A stretch of DNA of 43,238 nucleotides. Source: Chloroflexota bacterium (GTDB lineage: Bacteria; Chloroflexota; Anaerolineae; Anaerolineales; Villigracilaceae). The notes beneath the pieces are model-generated. The model saw only the letters and a list, made by a program, of their open reading frames with translations, did no database searches and was not told the origin of the DNA. This document shows positions 8,591 to 18,633 of this stretch, in pieces (position 1 is the stretch's first letter; each line of letters starts with the position of its first letter). The position numbers and the translations under genes are program-made. The stretch is taken from positions 1 through 43,238 of the forward strand of contig JACRBL010000009.1 in assembly GCA_016234485.1 (NCBI GenBank), in the 5' to 3' direction.

Positions 8591-8650
8591 GGTAGATTGG
8601 TAAATTGGTTTCCTACCAATTTACCAATCTACCACCTCCCAATTTACCAA
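8591..8650. repeat. Octamer repeat hairpin upstream of fadN
   Basis: Perfect 19-base inverted repeat (8591-8609 and 8615-8633, 5-base loop) made of ATTGGTAR octamers and their complement TACCAATY, followed by further degenerate TACCA units to 8650. The fadN ribosome site AAGGAG follows directly. Confidence 0.88.
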
Positions 8651-8663
8651 AAGGAGAGACACC

Positions 8664-11060
8664 ATGACATACCAAATCAACAAAGCTGTTGTGATTGGGG
8701 CTGGAACAATGGGCGCGGCGGTGGCGGCGCACCTGGCGAACACGGGCGTGCCTGTGACGTTGCTGGACATTGTCCCGAAGGATGCGCCGGAGGGAAACAA
8801 GGCGGCGCGGAACAAGATCGTCACCGAGTTGTGGGATCGCTGTTTGAAGGCGAAGCCCGCCAACCTGATGGGCGCGGACTTGAAGACGCTCGTCTCGCTT
8901 GGGAATCTCGAAGATGATTTTAGCGTGATCGCCGAAGCGGATTGGGTCATCGAGGCCATCGTCGAGAATCTCAAGATCAAAGTGGATTTAATGACGCGCA
9001 TTGACGAGGTCCGCAAGCCGACATGTATCGTCAGCACCAACACCTCGGGCATTCCTGTCAAGGATATTGCGGAAGGCCGTTCGAAGAGTTTTAAGCAACA
9101 CTTCCTCGGCACGCACTTCTTCAATCCGCCGCGCTATTTGAAACTGCTGGAGATCATCCCGACCGCGGACACGCTTAAGGATGTGACCGAATTTATTTCG
9201 TGGTTCGGTGAAGTGCGCTTGGGCAAGGGCATTGTGCTTTGCAAAGACACGCCAAACTTCATCGGCAACCGCGTGGCGTTTGGCACGGGCGCATTCGGCA
9301 TGGACTTTATGATGGCGAACGGCTACACCGTGGACGAAGTGGATATGATCACGGGTCCGCTGATGGGCAACCCGAAGACCGCCACCTTCCGCCTGATTGA
9401 CCTCGTGGGCGTGGACGTGTGGGAGCACGTGGGCAAGAATCTCGCCCCGCTGGTTCAGCACGACAAACTGGCGGTGAAATATCTGCAAGCCGAAGCGCCG
9501 AATAATCTCATCCACACGATGGTGGAGCGCGGCTGGTTGGGGAACAAGTCGAAGGTCGGCTTCTACAAGGAAGTCCGCACCGAGGATGGCAAGAAGGAAT
9601 TCTGGTCGCTTGATCTCCAGACGATGGAACACGTCCCGGCTACCAAGCCGCGCTTTGAATCCGTCGGGAAGGCGAAAGACCTCGAGGGTTTGGGTGACCG
9701 CCTCAAGGTCATGCTTGATGCGGACGATAAAGCGGCGAAACTCGTCCAGGCGCTGACTCTCCAGTCGTTCCAGTACGCCTCGTCCATCATCCCCGAAGTG
9801 GCTGACACGGCCAAGCCGATTGATGACGCCATGCGCTGGGGTTTCATGCACGAAGCGGGTCCCTTTGAGACGTGGGACATGCTCGGCGTGCGCGAGACCG
9901 TCAAGCGGATGAAGTCTGCGGGCTACCCCGCCGCGAAGTGGGTGGACGCGATGTTGAAGGCGGGATGCGAGTCGTTCTATCAATACAAGAGCGGCGAGAA
10001 GGTTGGCGTCTACGATGTGTCGAAGGAGAAGTACGTCAAACTCAAGAAGCCTGCGGGCGTGGTCATGCTCAAGGATGTGCGTGGCACGAAGAAGATGATC
10101 GCGCACAACGCGGGCGCTACGATGTTTGACATCGGCGACGGCGTGGCGCTGGTGGAATTCCACACCAAGATGAACGCGCTCGACGAAGACATTTCCAACA
10201 TCGTCGGCGAAGCGCTCGACCGCGTGGAAAAAGATTTCGACGGACTCGTGATCGGCAACGAAGCGGACAACTTCAGCGCGGGCGCGAACCTGTTCATGGT
10301 GGTGGTCGCGGCGCAACAGGGCATGTGGGACACGCTCGACAAAGCGGTGCGCGGCCTGCAAAACATGAACATGCGCATGCGCTACTTCCCGAAGCCCGTT
10401 GTGGTCGCTCCTGCGGGGCTGGCGCTGGGCGGCGGGTGCGAGATCACCATGCACGCGCCGCGCGTGGTCGCCGCGTCCGAGACCTACATCGGACTCGTCG
10501 AACTTGGCGCGGGCGTCATCCCCGCGGGCGGCGGCACGAAGGAATTGATGCGCCGCATTATCAACCCCGCCATGAAAACCGATATGGCCGAAGCCTTCCC
10601 GTTTATCCAGCGCGCCTTCCTGCAAATCGGACAGGCGAAGGTTGCCACGTCCGCCGAAGAGGCGCGCAGTATGGCGATCCTGACTCCGTCTGACCGCATT
10701 GTAATGAATCGCGAACTTCTGCTCACCGAAGCCAAGCGCGAAGTGTTGGCGATGTCCGCGGCAGGTTATCATGCGCCCGCGCCCGAGATGATCTACGCCC
10801 CAGGCCGCGACATGTTCGGCGCGATGAAGATCGGCGCGTGGTCGTTTGCGGAAGGCAAGTTCATCACCGAATACGATTCGCACATCGCCACCAAACTCGC
10901 CTACGTGATGGCGGGTGGCATGTTGAGCAAGCCCGCATGGGTCAGCGAGCAGTACATCCTCGACCTCGAGCGCGAAGCCTTCCTGTCGCTATGTGGCGAT
11001 GAGCGGACACAAGCGCGGATGTGGTCGCTATTGCAGACGGGAAAGCCGTTGAGGAACTAG
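8664..11060 (+). CDS. fadN: 3-hydroxyacyl-CoA dehydrogenase / enoyl-CoA hydratase, FadN-like
   Basis: 798 residues with the FadN order of domains, reverse of proteobacterial FadB: an N-terminal NAD-binding Rossmann fold (VIGAGTMGAAV at 10-20, GTHFFNPPRYLKLLE with catalytic His), a C-terminal hydroxyacyl-CoA dehydrogenase domain, then a crotonase domain with NEADNFSAGANL (oxyanion hole) and ALGGGCEITMHA, ELGAGVIPAGGG. It carries out steps two and three of beta-oxidation. Length is near that of Bacillus FadN. ATG 8664 follows AAAGGAGA. It forms a complex or pathway unit with the thiolase just downstream. Confidence 0.92.
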   Translation: MTYQINKAVVIGAGTMGAAVAAHLANTGVPVTLLDIVPKDAPEGNKAARNKIVTELWDRCLKAKPANLMGADLKTLVSLGNLEDDFSVIAEADWVIEAIVENLKIKVDLMTRIDEVRKPTCIVSTNTSGIPVKDIAEGRSKSFKQHFLGTHFFNPPRYLKLLEIIPTADTLKDVTEFISWFGEVRLGKGIVLCKDTPNFIGNRVAFGTGAFGMDFMMANGYTVDEVDMITGPLMGNPKTATFRLIDLVGVDVWEHVGKNLAPLVQHDKLAVKYLQAEAPNNLIHTMVERGWLGNKSKVGFYKEVRTEDGKKEFWSLDLQTMEHVPATKPRFESVGKAKDLEGLGDRLKVMLDADDKAAKLVQALTLQSFQYASSIIPEVADTAKPIDDAMRWGFMHEAGPFETWDMLGVRETVKRMKSAGYPAAKWVDAMLKAGCESFYQYKSGEKVGVYDVSKEKYVKLKKPAGVVMLKDVRGTKKMIAHNAGATMFDIGDGVALVEFHTKMNALDEDISNIVGEALDRVEKDFDGLVIGNEADNFSAGANLFMVVVAAQQGMWDTLDKAVRGLQNMNMRMRYFPKPVVVAPAGLALGGGCEITMHAPRVVAASETYIGLVELGAGVIPAGGGTKELMRRIINPAMKTDMAEAFPFIQRAFLQIGQAKVATSAEEARSMAILTPSDRIVMNRELLLTEAKREVLAMSAAGYHAPAPEMIYAPGRDMFGAMKIGAWSFAEGKFITEYDSHIATKLAYVMAGGMLSKPAWVSEQYILDLEREAFLSLCGDERTQARMWSLLQTGKPLRN

Positions 11061-11080
11061 TTGAACGTTAAACGTTCAAC
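11060..11080. repeat. GTTGAACG hairpin upstream of thiolase
   Basis: GTTGAACG, five bases TTAAA, CGTTCAAC, made of TTGAACG/TTAAACG/TTCAACA heptamers. It starts at the last base of the fadN stop and ends next to the thiolase AAGGAG. The 13-mer TTAAACGTTCAAC occurs again inside aroA (23824-23836). Confidence 0.8.
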
Positions 11081-11093
11081 AAGGAGTTTAACC

Positions 11094-12278
<1,185 letters not shown>

Positions 12279-12282
12279 TCTC

Positions 12283-12392
12283 GGTATCTAATGGTCTCAT
12301 AGTCGTATAGTCTGGTAGACTTAACGACTATGAGATAAAAGACGATTTGACTATTCAATCATCAGACTATTCGACTATCAGACTAGGAGACC
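12283..12392. repeat. Octamer repeat cluster upstream of SCP2 gene
   Basis: Perfect 12-base inverted repeat (12295-12306 with 12324-12335), then tandem octamers of the GACTATTC/GACTATCA type at 12349-12388. The last unit, GACTAGGA, provides the AGGAG ribosome site (12385-12389) of the SCP2 gene. The cluster fills essentially the entire gap after fadA. Confidence 0.85.
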
Positions 12393-12395
12393 AAA

Positions 12396-12722
12396 ATGCC
12401 TCTAACCGTAGCAGACCTCATGTCCAAAATGCCTGGCGCGTTCATGCCCGAGAAAGCTCCCGGCCTCGACGCCGCCATCCAGTTCAAGTTCACGGGACCC
12501 GAAGCGGGGGATTGGTACGCCGAAGTCAAGGACGGCAAGTGCGTCACCGCGCAGGGCGTCCATCCCTCCCCGAAGATGACACTCACCGCCGACTCCGCCG
12601 ACTACGTCAAGATATTCACGGGCGAGATTGACGGCATGGCCGCCTTCATGCAGGGCAAGATCAAACTGGCTGGCGACCTGAACCTGGCGATGAAGTTGAC
12701 GCAGATGTTCAAGATCCGATAA
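12396..12722 (+). CDS. SCP2 sterol-carrier domain protein
   Basis: 108 residues forming one SCP2 lipid-binding domain: LTVADLMSKMPGAF start, then AIQFKFTGPEAGDWYAEVKDGKC and the hydrophobic-tunnel C-terminus with FTGEIDGMAAFMQGKIKLAGDLNLAMKL cut into the usual pattern. Such proteins carry fatty acyl chains or acyl-CoA in the cytoplasm, in keeping with its place at the end of the beta-oxidation operon. The ribosome site comes from the preceding repeat. A terminator follows. Confidence 0.87.
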   Translation: MPLTVADLMSKMPGAFMPEKAPGLDAAIQFKFTGPEAGDWYAEVKDGKCVTAQGVHPSPKMTLTADSADYVKIFTGEIDGMAAFMQGKIKLAGDLNLAMKLTQMFKIR

Positions 12723-12742
12723 CGGATCAAAAGTCACAGGTC

Positions 12743-12779
12743 AAAAGTCGGAGGTCGCAAGCCTCCGACTTTTTTATTT
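12743..12779 (+). terminator. Rho-independent terminator of the fatty-acid operon
   Basis: Stem AAAAGTCGGAGG at 12743-12754 with CCTCCGACTTTT at 12762-12773, seven-base loop, T-rich tail. It is built from the same AAAAGTC words as the bases just upstream (12728-12750). Confidence 0.85.
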
Positions 12780-12825
12780 TTGAAATTGCCGTTACAATAC
12801 GCTCATTCCATTTGAGGAGACGAAC

Positions 12826-13737
12826 ATGAACTGGACATGGATTGCAGACCCCGAAACCTGGATCGCATTGGTCACGCTTGTGGCGCTCGAACTCGTCCTC
12901 GGCGTTGACAATGTGATCTTCATCTCGATTCTCTCTGGCAAATTGCCTCCGAAAGATCAGCCGCGTGCCCGCTCGACAGGCATCATGCTGGCGGTCATCA
13001 CGCGTATTTTGCTGTTGCTATCGCTATCGTGGATCATCAGCCTCGAAGAGACACTATTCACGTTGCCCCTATTAAATGTTGGCATTTCAGGCCGAGACCT
13101 TGTTTTGCTGGCGGGCGGACTATTCCTGTTATGGAAAAGCACGCGCGAGATCCATGACAAACTCGAAGGCGAGCAGGGACACGCTTCCGCGAAAGTCGCG
13201 GCGTCGTTTGCCAGCGTCATCATCCAGATCATGTTGTTGGACATCGTCTTCTCGCTGGACTCGGTCATCACTGCCGTGGGCATGGTGGATCATATCGAGA
13301 TCATGATCATCGCTGTGGTTTTGGCTGCGGGCGTGATGGTCTTCACGGCTGGCCCGATCGCTGGTTTTGTGGAGAAGCATCCCACCATAAAGATTCTTGC
13401 GCTGAGTTTCCTCCTGCTGATCGGCTTTACGCTTGTTGTGGAAGGCTTGCACCAGCACATCCCGAAGGGCTATATCTACTTCGCAATGGCGTTCTCGGTC
13501 TTTGTGGAAATTCTCAACCTGCGCGTCCGTGCCAAGAGCGCGCCTGTCAACCTGCGTGAGGCCTACTCTGCCGAAACCACGCATGCGGGTCAGTTGACTC
13601 CCGTCCCTGTGACGGTGGAAATCGCCGCGCCCGCCGCGATGGCGGTCAGCGCTCCCGAGGCGAAACCCGCGCGGAAATCGGTGCGGAAAACAAATGTCAA
13701 GCCGAAGACGACGATTGATAAGAAGAAAAAGAAGTAG
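12826..13737 (+). CDS. TerC-family integral membrane protein
   Basis: 303 residues with about seven membrane helices. TerC signatures include LVALELVLGVDNVIFISIL near the start and MLLDIVFSLDSVITAVGM in the middle, with the conserved acidic residues of each (ELVLGVDN, DIVFSLDS). Relatives are implicated in metal-ion, particularly manganese, export and in metalation of secreted enzymes; the substrate here is inferred. The last 50 residues are an Ala/Pro and then Lys/Arg-rich cytoplasmic tail unlike short TerC proteins. It has its own weak promoter (TACAAT 12793-12798) and GAGGAG ribosome site. Confidence 0.87.
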   Translation: MNWTWIADPETWIALVTLVALELVLGVDNVIFISILSGKLPPKDQPRARSTGIMLAVITRILLLLSLSWIISLEETLFTLPLLNVGISGRDLVLLAGGLFLLWKSTREIHDKLEGEQGHASAKVAASFASVIIQIMLLDIVFSLDSVITAVGMVDHIEIMIIAVVLAAGVMVFTAGPIAGFVEKHPTIKILALSFLLLIGFTLVVEGLHQHIPKGYIYFAMAFSVFVEILNLRVRAKSAPVNLREAYSAETTHAGQLTPVPVTVEIAAPAAMAVSAPEAKPARKSVRKTNVKPKTTIDKKKKK

Positions 13738-13743
13738 ACGAGA

Positions 13744-13769
13744 AGACGCCCTCCAATTGGAGGGCGTCT
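13744..13769. terminator. Bidirectional terminator
   Basis: Perfect 11-base stem AGACGCCCTCC / GGAGGGCGTCT with AATT loop between convergent terC and the carotenoid-like gene. The T tail is modest on both sides. Confidence 0.7.
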
Positions 13770-13773
13770 ATAT

Positions 13774-14628
13774 TTATGCGACCTTGAATTTATGAAGCAT
13801 GTGGCGCAGAGTCGGCCAATGCAAATAAAGCGCGACCGCGAACATGAGGAGACTGACAAGGAGCAACACGGGTGGATTGAAAATAACTCCGGAAACCAAT
13901 CCCGCGATAAGCAGATACGCATGGGACAGGAACGGCACCCAAAATGCCAGCGCGGCGACAGGTCGCAGGTTAAAGCGTGGACGCAGACTGAGCACGAGTA
14001 CGATCGCGCTGATCAGCACAAGTCCCACGGACAGCATATAAAAATCGTACGGGATTACCATTGTGATCAAAGAATTTGTGGACACCACTCCCACCAGCCC
14101 GACCACCAGCGCCAGGAACGGTGAAATCCATGTACTCGTCCAGTCTGCGCGGTGGGCGAGGAGACGGTAGCCGATGGAGAAGGAAAACACCACCCAGAAC
14201 CATGCCCAAAAATTGGCGAAGGGCACACCGAAATATTCAAAGTGTAATCCCTGCCCCCAATCCCAGAAGCCGAGACGGATCGCGACCGCGTCCAGCGCGA
14301 GATCAATATTCAGCGCGAGCAGACCGTCCAATATGGGACGCGCCCAGTAGGGCAGACTGCTCCCGTCCGAAAATTCGCTCACAGCATAAATGACCGCGCC
14401 CCACGCGAGACCGATGCACAGCGGCACGTCCACCACCATGATTAAGAACTGACCATAATGGTACGCGTGCAATTGGCGAATGGTGGCGAGTTCGAGCAAG
14501 ACTCCAAACGCCCCGCCTGCGAGAAGTTTGAGGATGTTGCCTGTCCCATGCTTCCATGCGTGGAGGAGGCAGAGCGTGAATTGGATGTAGATGATGAGTT
14601 CGAAGAGGAGGAAGTAGGTGTTTGGCAT
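13774..14628 (-). CDS. Carotenoid biosynthesis (DUF422/CruF-like) membrane protein
   Basis: 284 residues, about seven to eight membrane helices. The central block ALDAVAIRLGFWDWGQG followed by YFGVPFANFWAWF matches the DUF422 family, which includes the carotenoid 1,2-hydratase CruF. Whether it acts on carotenoids here cannot be told; no other carotenoid gene is present. GTG 14631 is an alternative start one codon upstream. The start is only a few bases from the dinG stop, so it is likely translated with dinG. Confidence 0.7.
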   Translation of the reverse strand: MPNTYFLLFELIIYIQFTLCLLHAWKHGTGNILKLLAGGAFGVLLELATIRQLHAYHYGQFLIMVVDVPLCIGLAWGAVIYAVSEFSDGSSLPYWARPILDGLLALNIDLALDAVAIRLGFWDWGQGLHFEYFGVPFANFWAWFWVVFSFSIGYRLLAHRADWTSTWISPFLALVVGLVGVVSTNSLITMVIPYDFYMLSVGLVLISAIVLVLSLRPRFNLRPVAALAFWVPFLSHAYLLIAGLVSGVIFNPPVLLLVSLLMFAVALYLHWPTLRHMLHKFKVA

Positions 14629-14632
14629 CACC

Positions 14633-17440
14633 TCACACCCCCAACCACTTCCCCGCCTCCTTCGGCAAATTCGCCAGCGGACCTGGCCTGAGCGTGCACT
14701 GCGGCAGGGACTCTATAAACAGCCGCCCATACTGCTTCGTCATCACGCGCTTGTCCAAGATGACCACCACACCGTGGTCCGATTGGGTGCGGATCAGGCG
14801 TCCGAATCCCTGACGGAATTTGAGGATGGCTTCGGGCAGGTAATATTCGTTGAAGGGGTCTTCGTAGGTTTCGGAGCGCGCCGCGATCAGCGGATCGGTC
14901 GGCACGTCGAAGGGGAGTTTGGTGATGACGACCACTTGCAGCGCCTCGCCTGGCACGTCCACGCCTTCCCAAAAAGATTTTGTCCCAAGCAACACCGCGC
15001 GTTCCGTGGACTTGAATGATTCCAGCAACGTGTTCGCCGACGCGCCTTCGCCCTGTTCCAGCACGGAGATATTCGCGCGCGCCAGCGGCGCGGTGATTCC
15101 CTGTGCGGCGCGCTTCAAGGCCGCGTAGGACGTGAACAGCACCAGCATCCGTCCGCCCGTGGCGATGGCGGTGGAGGCGATGGCGCGGTTGAGCGCCTGC
15201 TCATAGTTGGGTTGGTTCGGCTCGGGCATGTCATTGCCGATGTAGAGCAGGGTGGAACTTTCATAGTCAAACGGACTACCCAACGCGAGTTCGTCTGCCA
15301 TCTCCGCGCCGAGTCTATTTCTCAAATAATTGAACTCGCCGTGCGTCGTCAGCGTGGCGGAGGCCAGCGTCACGGCGTTCTTCGTATTCCAGATATGCTC
15401 GGTGATCAGATTGCCCACGTGCAACGGCGCGGCGTTCAGCGAGAGTCGGTCGCCTTTCGGGTTGACTTCGATCCAGTACACAGTGGCCGCCGAAGGGTCA
15501 AGGATGAGACCCGTCAGGTTGTTGTGCGCTTCGGTCATGCGGCGCAGGATATTACTCAGGTCGCCCATCGGCGCTTCCACTTCCTCATTTCCTTCCGAGA
15601 AAGGTTTGGCCGCTGCCTTGTAAAGTTCCTCCAGCGTCGTGAGCAGGTGTCGCCACGTCTCGCTCATCTGCCCCCACATCATTTCGACTTCCTCCCACTC
15701 GGTGAGTTTGCGCGTGGGCGGTTGGATGCGCGCCTGCCAGGCGTAATTAGATTGTGGCTGACCTTGGCGCAGGAACGCCGCGAACTCGGCCAGCACGCTG
15801 AAAAACTCGCGATTGAATTGCTCGAGTCGGAATGACTGACTGACAGCGCGCTCCACCATCTGACCGAACGCGGCTTGATCCGACGGGCGGAGGGCCGCGC
15901 CGACCGCGCCGACCAGCCTGCCCAGCGCGCCCGAACTCTGGTTGCCGATCTCCTTCAACATTCGCATCATGTCGAACTGCGTCAGCTTGAACGACAGCGC
16001 GCTGGTGGTGGCGCTTTCGAGATGATGCGCCTCGTCCACAACAAGATATTCATATTCGGGCAACACCTTGCTACCCGTCGCCACGTCCGATAAAAGCAGG
16101 GCATGGTTGACAATCAGAATGTGCGCGTTCTGCGCGGCGGACTTGGCGCGTTGAAAGGCGCACGTGCCATGCATGCGCGCCATGCAAGTCTCGGTGGTGC
16201 AGGCGTCGTCGTCCGCCGAAAGTTTCGCCCACGCGTCGCGCTCCGCGGGACCCGTGAGATTTAACTCGTTGCGGTCGCCGCTCTGATTTTCCAATTGCCA
16301 CACGATCACCTTTGAAAGTACGCGCACTTCGTCGGCGTTGTTCGGACCAAAGTGCCGCATGTTCTGCAACCGTCGCGGGCACAGATAATTAGCGCGGCCT
16401 TTCAACACCGCCGCGCGCAGGTCGGTCAGTCCCAGCGCCTCTTTCAGCGCGGGGATGTCCTTCTTGATCAATTGGTCTTGCAGGTTGATGGTGTTGGTTG
16501 AGACGACCACGCGCGTATTGTTCACCGTCGCAAAATACGCGGCAGGGACGAGGTACGCGAAACTTTTCCCGACGCCTGTCCCCGCTTCGATCAGCATGTG
16601 ACGTCCGTACGAAAGCGCGTTCGACACCGAGCGCAACATTGCCACCTGTTCGGGGCGATGCTCATAACTATCGAAATATTGCGAGAACGGCCCGCCATAT
16701 TCGAGAACGGATGCGATCTCCTCATCGTTGAGCGGGATGGCTTTGTCCTCGACTTTTTTCAACGGGGGATATTTTTCCCGCCCATCCTCCTCGCTTCCCT
16801 CCAACGCCGAAGCGGACTTGCCCCTAGTTGATTTTGCCTGCACCCCTTCCTTTGCCTTCCCCCGCAAAACCTGCTCGAAGAAATATCCGCCGTCCCAATC
16901 GTGCGGCTCCCCGTGGTGGACGATCTCCTGCACCACCTCCAGCGGAAGCGCCCGCGCCATCTCCGCGAGACGTTCGTACACCGCGTGCGTGACCTTCGCG
17001 TCGTCTAACGCGCGATGCGTGGCGGGGAGCAGAATCCCCAACTGTTGGCCGAGCGCGCCCAAATTGTAGCGGCTCGCCGCAGGCATTAATATCGAAGCCA
17101 GCACGTACGTGTCAATGACGCGGTTCAGGTTAAGGACACTCGCGTTTTGCAGAAATCCCAAATCAAAGCGGACGTTATGCCCGATCACGGGCGCGTCTCC
17201 CACGAAGGCCGCCAACTCGTGGACGATGTCGCGCAGGCGCGGCGCCTGTCGCACCATCGAATCGTCAATGCCCGTCAAGCCGGTGATGAATTCGGGGATG
17301 TGCTTGCCAGGGTTGACCAGCGTAGAAAATTCGTCCTCCACGCGCTTGCCGTTAAAACGAACTGCGCCGATCTCGATGATCGCGTCGCGGTCTTTGTCCA
17401 AACCTGTGGTTTCAATATCAATGGCTACGATTGAATTCAT
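14633..17440 (-). CDS. dinG: DinG-type DNA helicase fused to DnaQ-like exonuclease
   Basis: 935 residues. The N-terminal DEDDh 3'-5' exonuclease spans about 1-165: D7-E9 in IDIETTGL, HNVRFD at 88-93, HRALDDA with His142 and Asp146/147. A Lys/Glu-rich linker leads to an XPD-like helicase: Walker A EAGTGVGKS at 285-293, DEAH at 469-472, and arginine-rich GFGRLIRTQ near the end. Cys354, 414, 419 and 427 form the probable 4Fe-4S site; the fused exonuclease occurs in Firmicutes DinG, which lacks the cluster, so this protein combines both. Role: unwinding and degradation in DNA repair. A TACACT box lies 6 bases before the ATG and there is no ribosome site. Confidence 0.92.
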   Translation of the reverse strand: MNSIVAIDIETTGLDKDRDAIIEIGAVRFNGKRVEDEFSTLVNPGKHIPEFITGLTGIDDSMVRQAPRLRDIVHELAAFVGDAPVIGHNVRFDLGFLQNASVLNLNRVIDTYVLASILMPAASRYNLGALGQQLGILLPATHRALDDAKVTHAVYERLAEMARALPLEVVQEIVHHGEPHDWDGGYFFEQVLRGKAKEGVQAKSTRGKSASALEGSEEDGREKYPPLKKVEDKAIPLNDEEIASVLEYGGPFSQYFDSYEHRPEQVAMLRSVSNALSYGRHMLIEAGTGVGKSFAYLVPAAYFATVNNTRVVVSTNTINLQDQLIKKDIPALKEALGLTDLRAAVLKGRANYLCPRRLQNMRHFGPNNADEVRVLSKVIVWQLENQSGDRNELNLTGPAERDAWAKLSADDDACTTETCMARMHGTCAFQRAKSAAQNAHILIVNHALLLSDVATGSKVLPEYEYLVVDEAHHLESATTSALSFKLTQFDMMRMLKEIGNQSSGALGRLVGAVGAALRPSDQAAFGQMVERAVSQSFRLEQFNREFFSVLAEFAAFLRQGQPQSNYAWQARIQPPTRKLTEWEEVEMMWGQMSETWRHLLTTLEELYKAAAKPFSEGNEEVEAPMGDLSNILRRMTEAHNNLTGLILDPSAATVYWIEVNPKGDRLSLNAAPLHVGNLITEHIWNTKNAVTLASATLTTHGEFNYLRNRLGAEMADELALGSPFDYESSTLLYIGNDMPEPNQPNYEQALNRAIASTAIATGGRMLVLFTSYAALKRAAQGITAPLARANISVLEQGEGASANTLLESFKSTERAVLLGTKSFWEGVDVPGEALQVVVITKLPFDVPTDPLIAARSETYEDPFNEYYLPEAILKFRQGFGRLIRTQSDHGVVVILDKRVMTKQYGRLFIESLPQCTLRPGPLANLPKEAGKWLGV

Positions 17441-17483
17441 AGAACAAGTGTACCATAATCCTATTGCGTCACTCTAAATGTTT

Positions 17484-17653
17484 TTTTGCATGTGTAAATA
17501 CAGCTCTGGCGGTAGTTGCACTGCCGCCTCCCAGCAGTGCAACTGCTGGGGGAGCGATCACGGCAATTCCCAATGAACTACGGATTAAGCAGATTTGACG
17601 GAGTCGCGCGGAGTGTCTTTAAAGAATCCGTGTTTGTCCGCGTAATCCGTGTC
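17484..17653. repeat. Intergenic palindrome block between dinG and pcs
   Basis: Contains two adjacent hairpins: 17508-17528 (GGCGG...CCGCC) and 17530-17550 (CCCAGCAGT, GCA, ACTGCTGGG, perfect). These are followed at 17581-17653 by degenerate words around AATCCGTGT and GTAATCCGTGT that recur at 28912-28946 near the end of the aromatic cluster. GCATGTGTAAATA near 17488 recurs at the edge of the 21311-21454 element. No gene is seen here. Confidence 0.6.
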
Positions 17654-17662
17654 CAAAAGGTT

Positions 17663-18376
17663 TTAAGCCATCCTCTTCTTCGGCCATAAACTAAGCGCTA
17701 CATAATAAACCCCATACAACAGCGAAGCCCACCAGATCCACTTTGGCTCATCTGGATACAGAATCAACCCCGTCACGGCGAGAATGCCGAAGACGATGGA
17801 CAGCCCCATCGTCAATTTCTTGAGGCGGGTCGTCCGCGTTGGATAAATGTATTTGATCGGCACAAAAATCAGAATGTTGAAGATCACAAAGAAGACGAAA
17901 TTCAACACTGGATTCAATTCCAGCACGAGCATGTACACGACCAGCACATTCCAAAAATCGGGGAAGCCCTTGAAATAAAACTCGTTCGATTCGTCGGTCT
18001 TCGCGTCCACTTGCGAGAACTGGTAGGCGGACGTGAGCAAAATGGAGATCGCGCACGGAAGCGCCAGCGCGGCAGGGACGAGTTCCGCTTCGATCAAAAA
18101 CAGCGCGGGGACGACGACATACGTGAAATAGTCAATGATGTTATCCATCAACGCGCCGTCCACACCGCTGGCATAGGTCTTCACGTCGAACCAGCGCGCC
18201 AGAATGCCGTCGAAACCGTCCACGAAGATGGCGACGGCCATGTAGGCAATAGCGACCTTCCATTCGTGTTCATAGATCGCGCGCATCGCCAGGAATCCCC
18301 ACACCGCGCCTGTAGCCGTAAAAAGATGGACGCTCCACGCTAGCGTCTTGCGAATCCAAAGTGGCAGTTTGCTCAT
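17663..18376 (-). CDS. pcs: Phosphatidylcholine synthase (CDP-alcohol phosphatidyltransferase)
   Basis: 237 residues with about eight membrane helices. The CDP-alcohol motif appears as DGILAR, 12 residues, then GALMDNIID; this longer spacing is that of phosphatidylcholine synthases, which join CDP-diacylglycerol and choline, rather than the eight-residue spacing of other family members. The flanking YFTYVVVPA and DFWNVLVVY segments also fit Pcs. ATG 18376 is preceded by AAGGAGA; the TTG at 18394 is rejected. It would give phosphatidylcholine in the membrane if choline is available. It stands alone. Confidence 0.8.
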   Translation of the reverse strand: MSKLPLWIRKTLAWSVHLFTATGAVWGFLAMRAIYEHEWKVAIAYMAVAIFVDGFDGILARWFDVKTYASGVDGALMDNIIDYFTYVVVPALFLIEAELVPAALALPCAISILLTSAYQFSQVDAKTDESNEFYFKGFPDFWNVLVVYMLVLELNPVLNFVFFVIFNILIFVPIKYIYPTRTTRLKKLTMGLSIVFGILAVTGLILYPDEPKWIWWASLLYGVYYVALSLWPKKRMA

Positions 18377-18442
18377 CGAAGTCTCCTTGCTCAAGGTGCG
18401 TCCATTTTATTCGATTTTTCTCTATTACAAATACGAGAGATT

Positions 18443-18569
18443 CCGTCACTGCGAGGAGGGCGCTCTTCCCGACGAAGCAGTCTCCGCGCCACGAGAGGAG
18501 ATTGCTTCGGGGAGATCGCCCTCGCAACACTTGCACCGCACTGCGTTTGGTGCAGTGCAGGTGTGACGG
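18443..18569. repeat. Dispersed palindromic element, copy A
   Basis: About 127 bases with terminal inverted repeats CCGTCAC / GTGACGG. It contains CTGCGAGGAGG and CTCTTCCCGACGA, shared with copies B and C, an inner inverted pair GAAGCAGTCTC / GAGATTGCTTC, and a nested hairpin ACACTTGCACCGCACTGC / GTGCAGTGCAGGTGT. It resembles the GCGAGGA...GAAGCAATCTC dispersed palindromes found in many bacteria. It lies 40 bases upstream of the aspC promoter. Confidence 0.8.
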
Positions 18570-18608
18570 ATGTACGGTAGTCAATTCCACTTCACAACTT
18601 TCAGGCTG

Positions 18609-18614
18609 TATAAT
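18609..18614 (+). promoter_or_regulatory. -10 box of the aminotransferase gene
   Basis: Consensus TATAAT, 19 bases before the ATG, implying a very short leader of about 13 bases and no ribosome site. The -35 region is not convincing. Confidence 0.55.
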
Positions 18615-18633
18615 ACCGCCTTCGGAATCAAAA

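Noticed and set aside
8988..10883. A 631-codon open frame antisense to fadN, and a 614-codon frame antisense to ileS (33221-35065)
   Set aside because: High-GC codon bias on the true strand keeps these frames open. The translations are Arg/His-rich without motifs, while the opposite strand encodes complete enzymes.
18361..18633. N-terminal extension of the aminotransferase
   Set aside because: It would run through the palindromic element and the TATAAT box; the family start fits MKTNQQFDLI at 18634.
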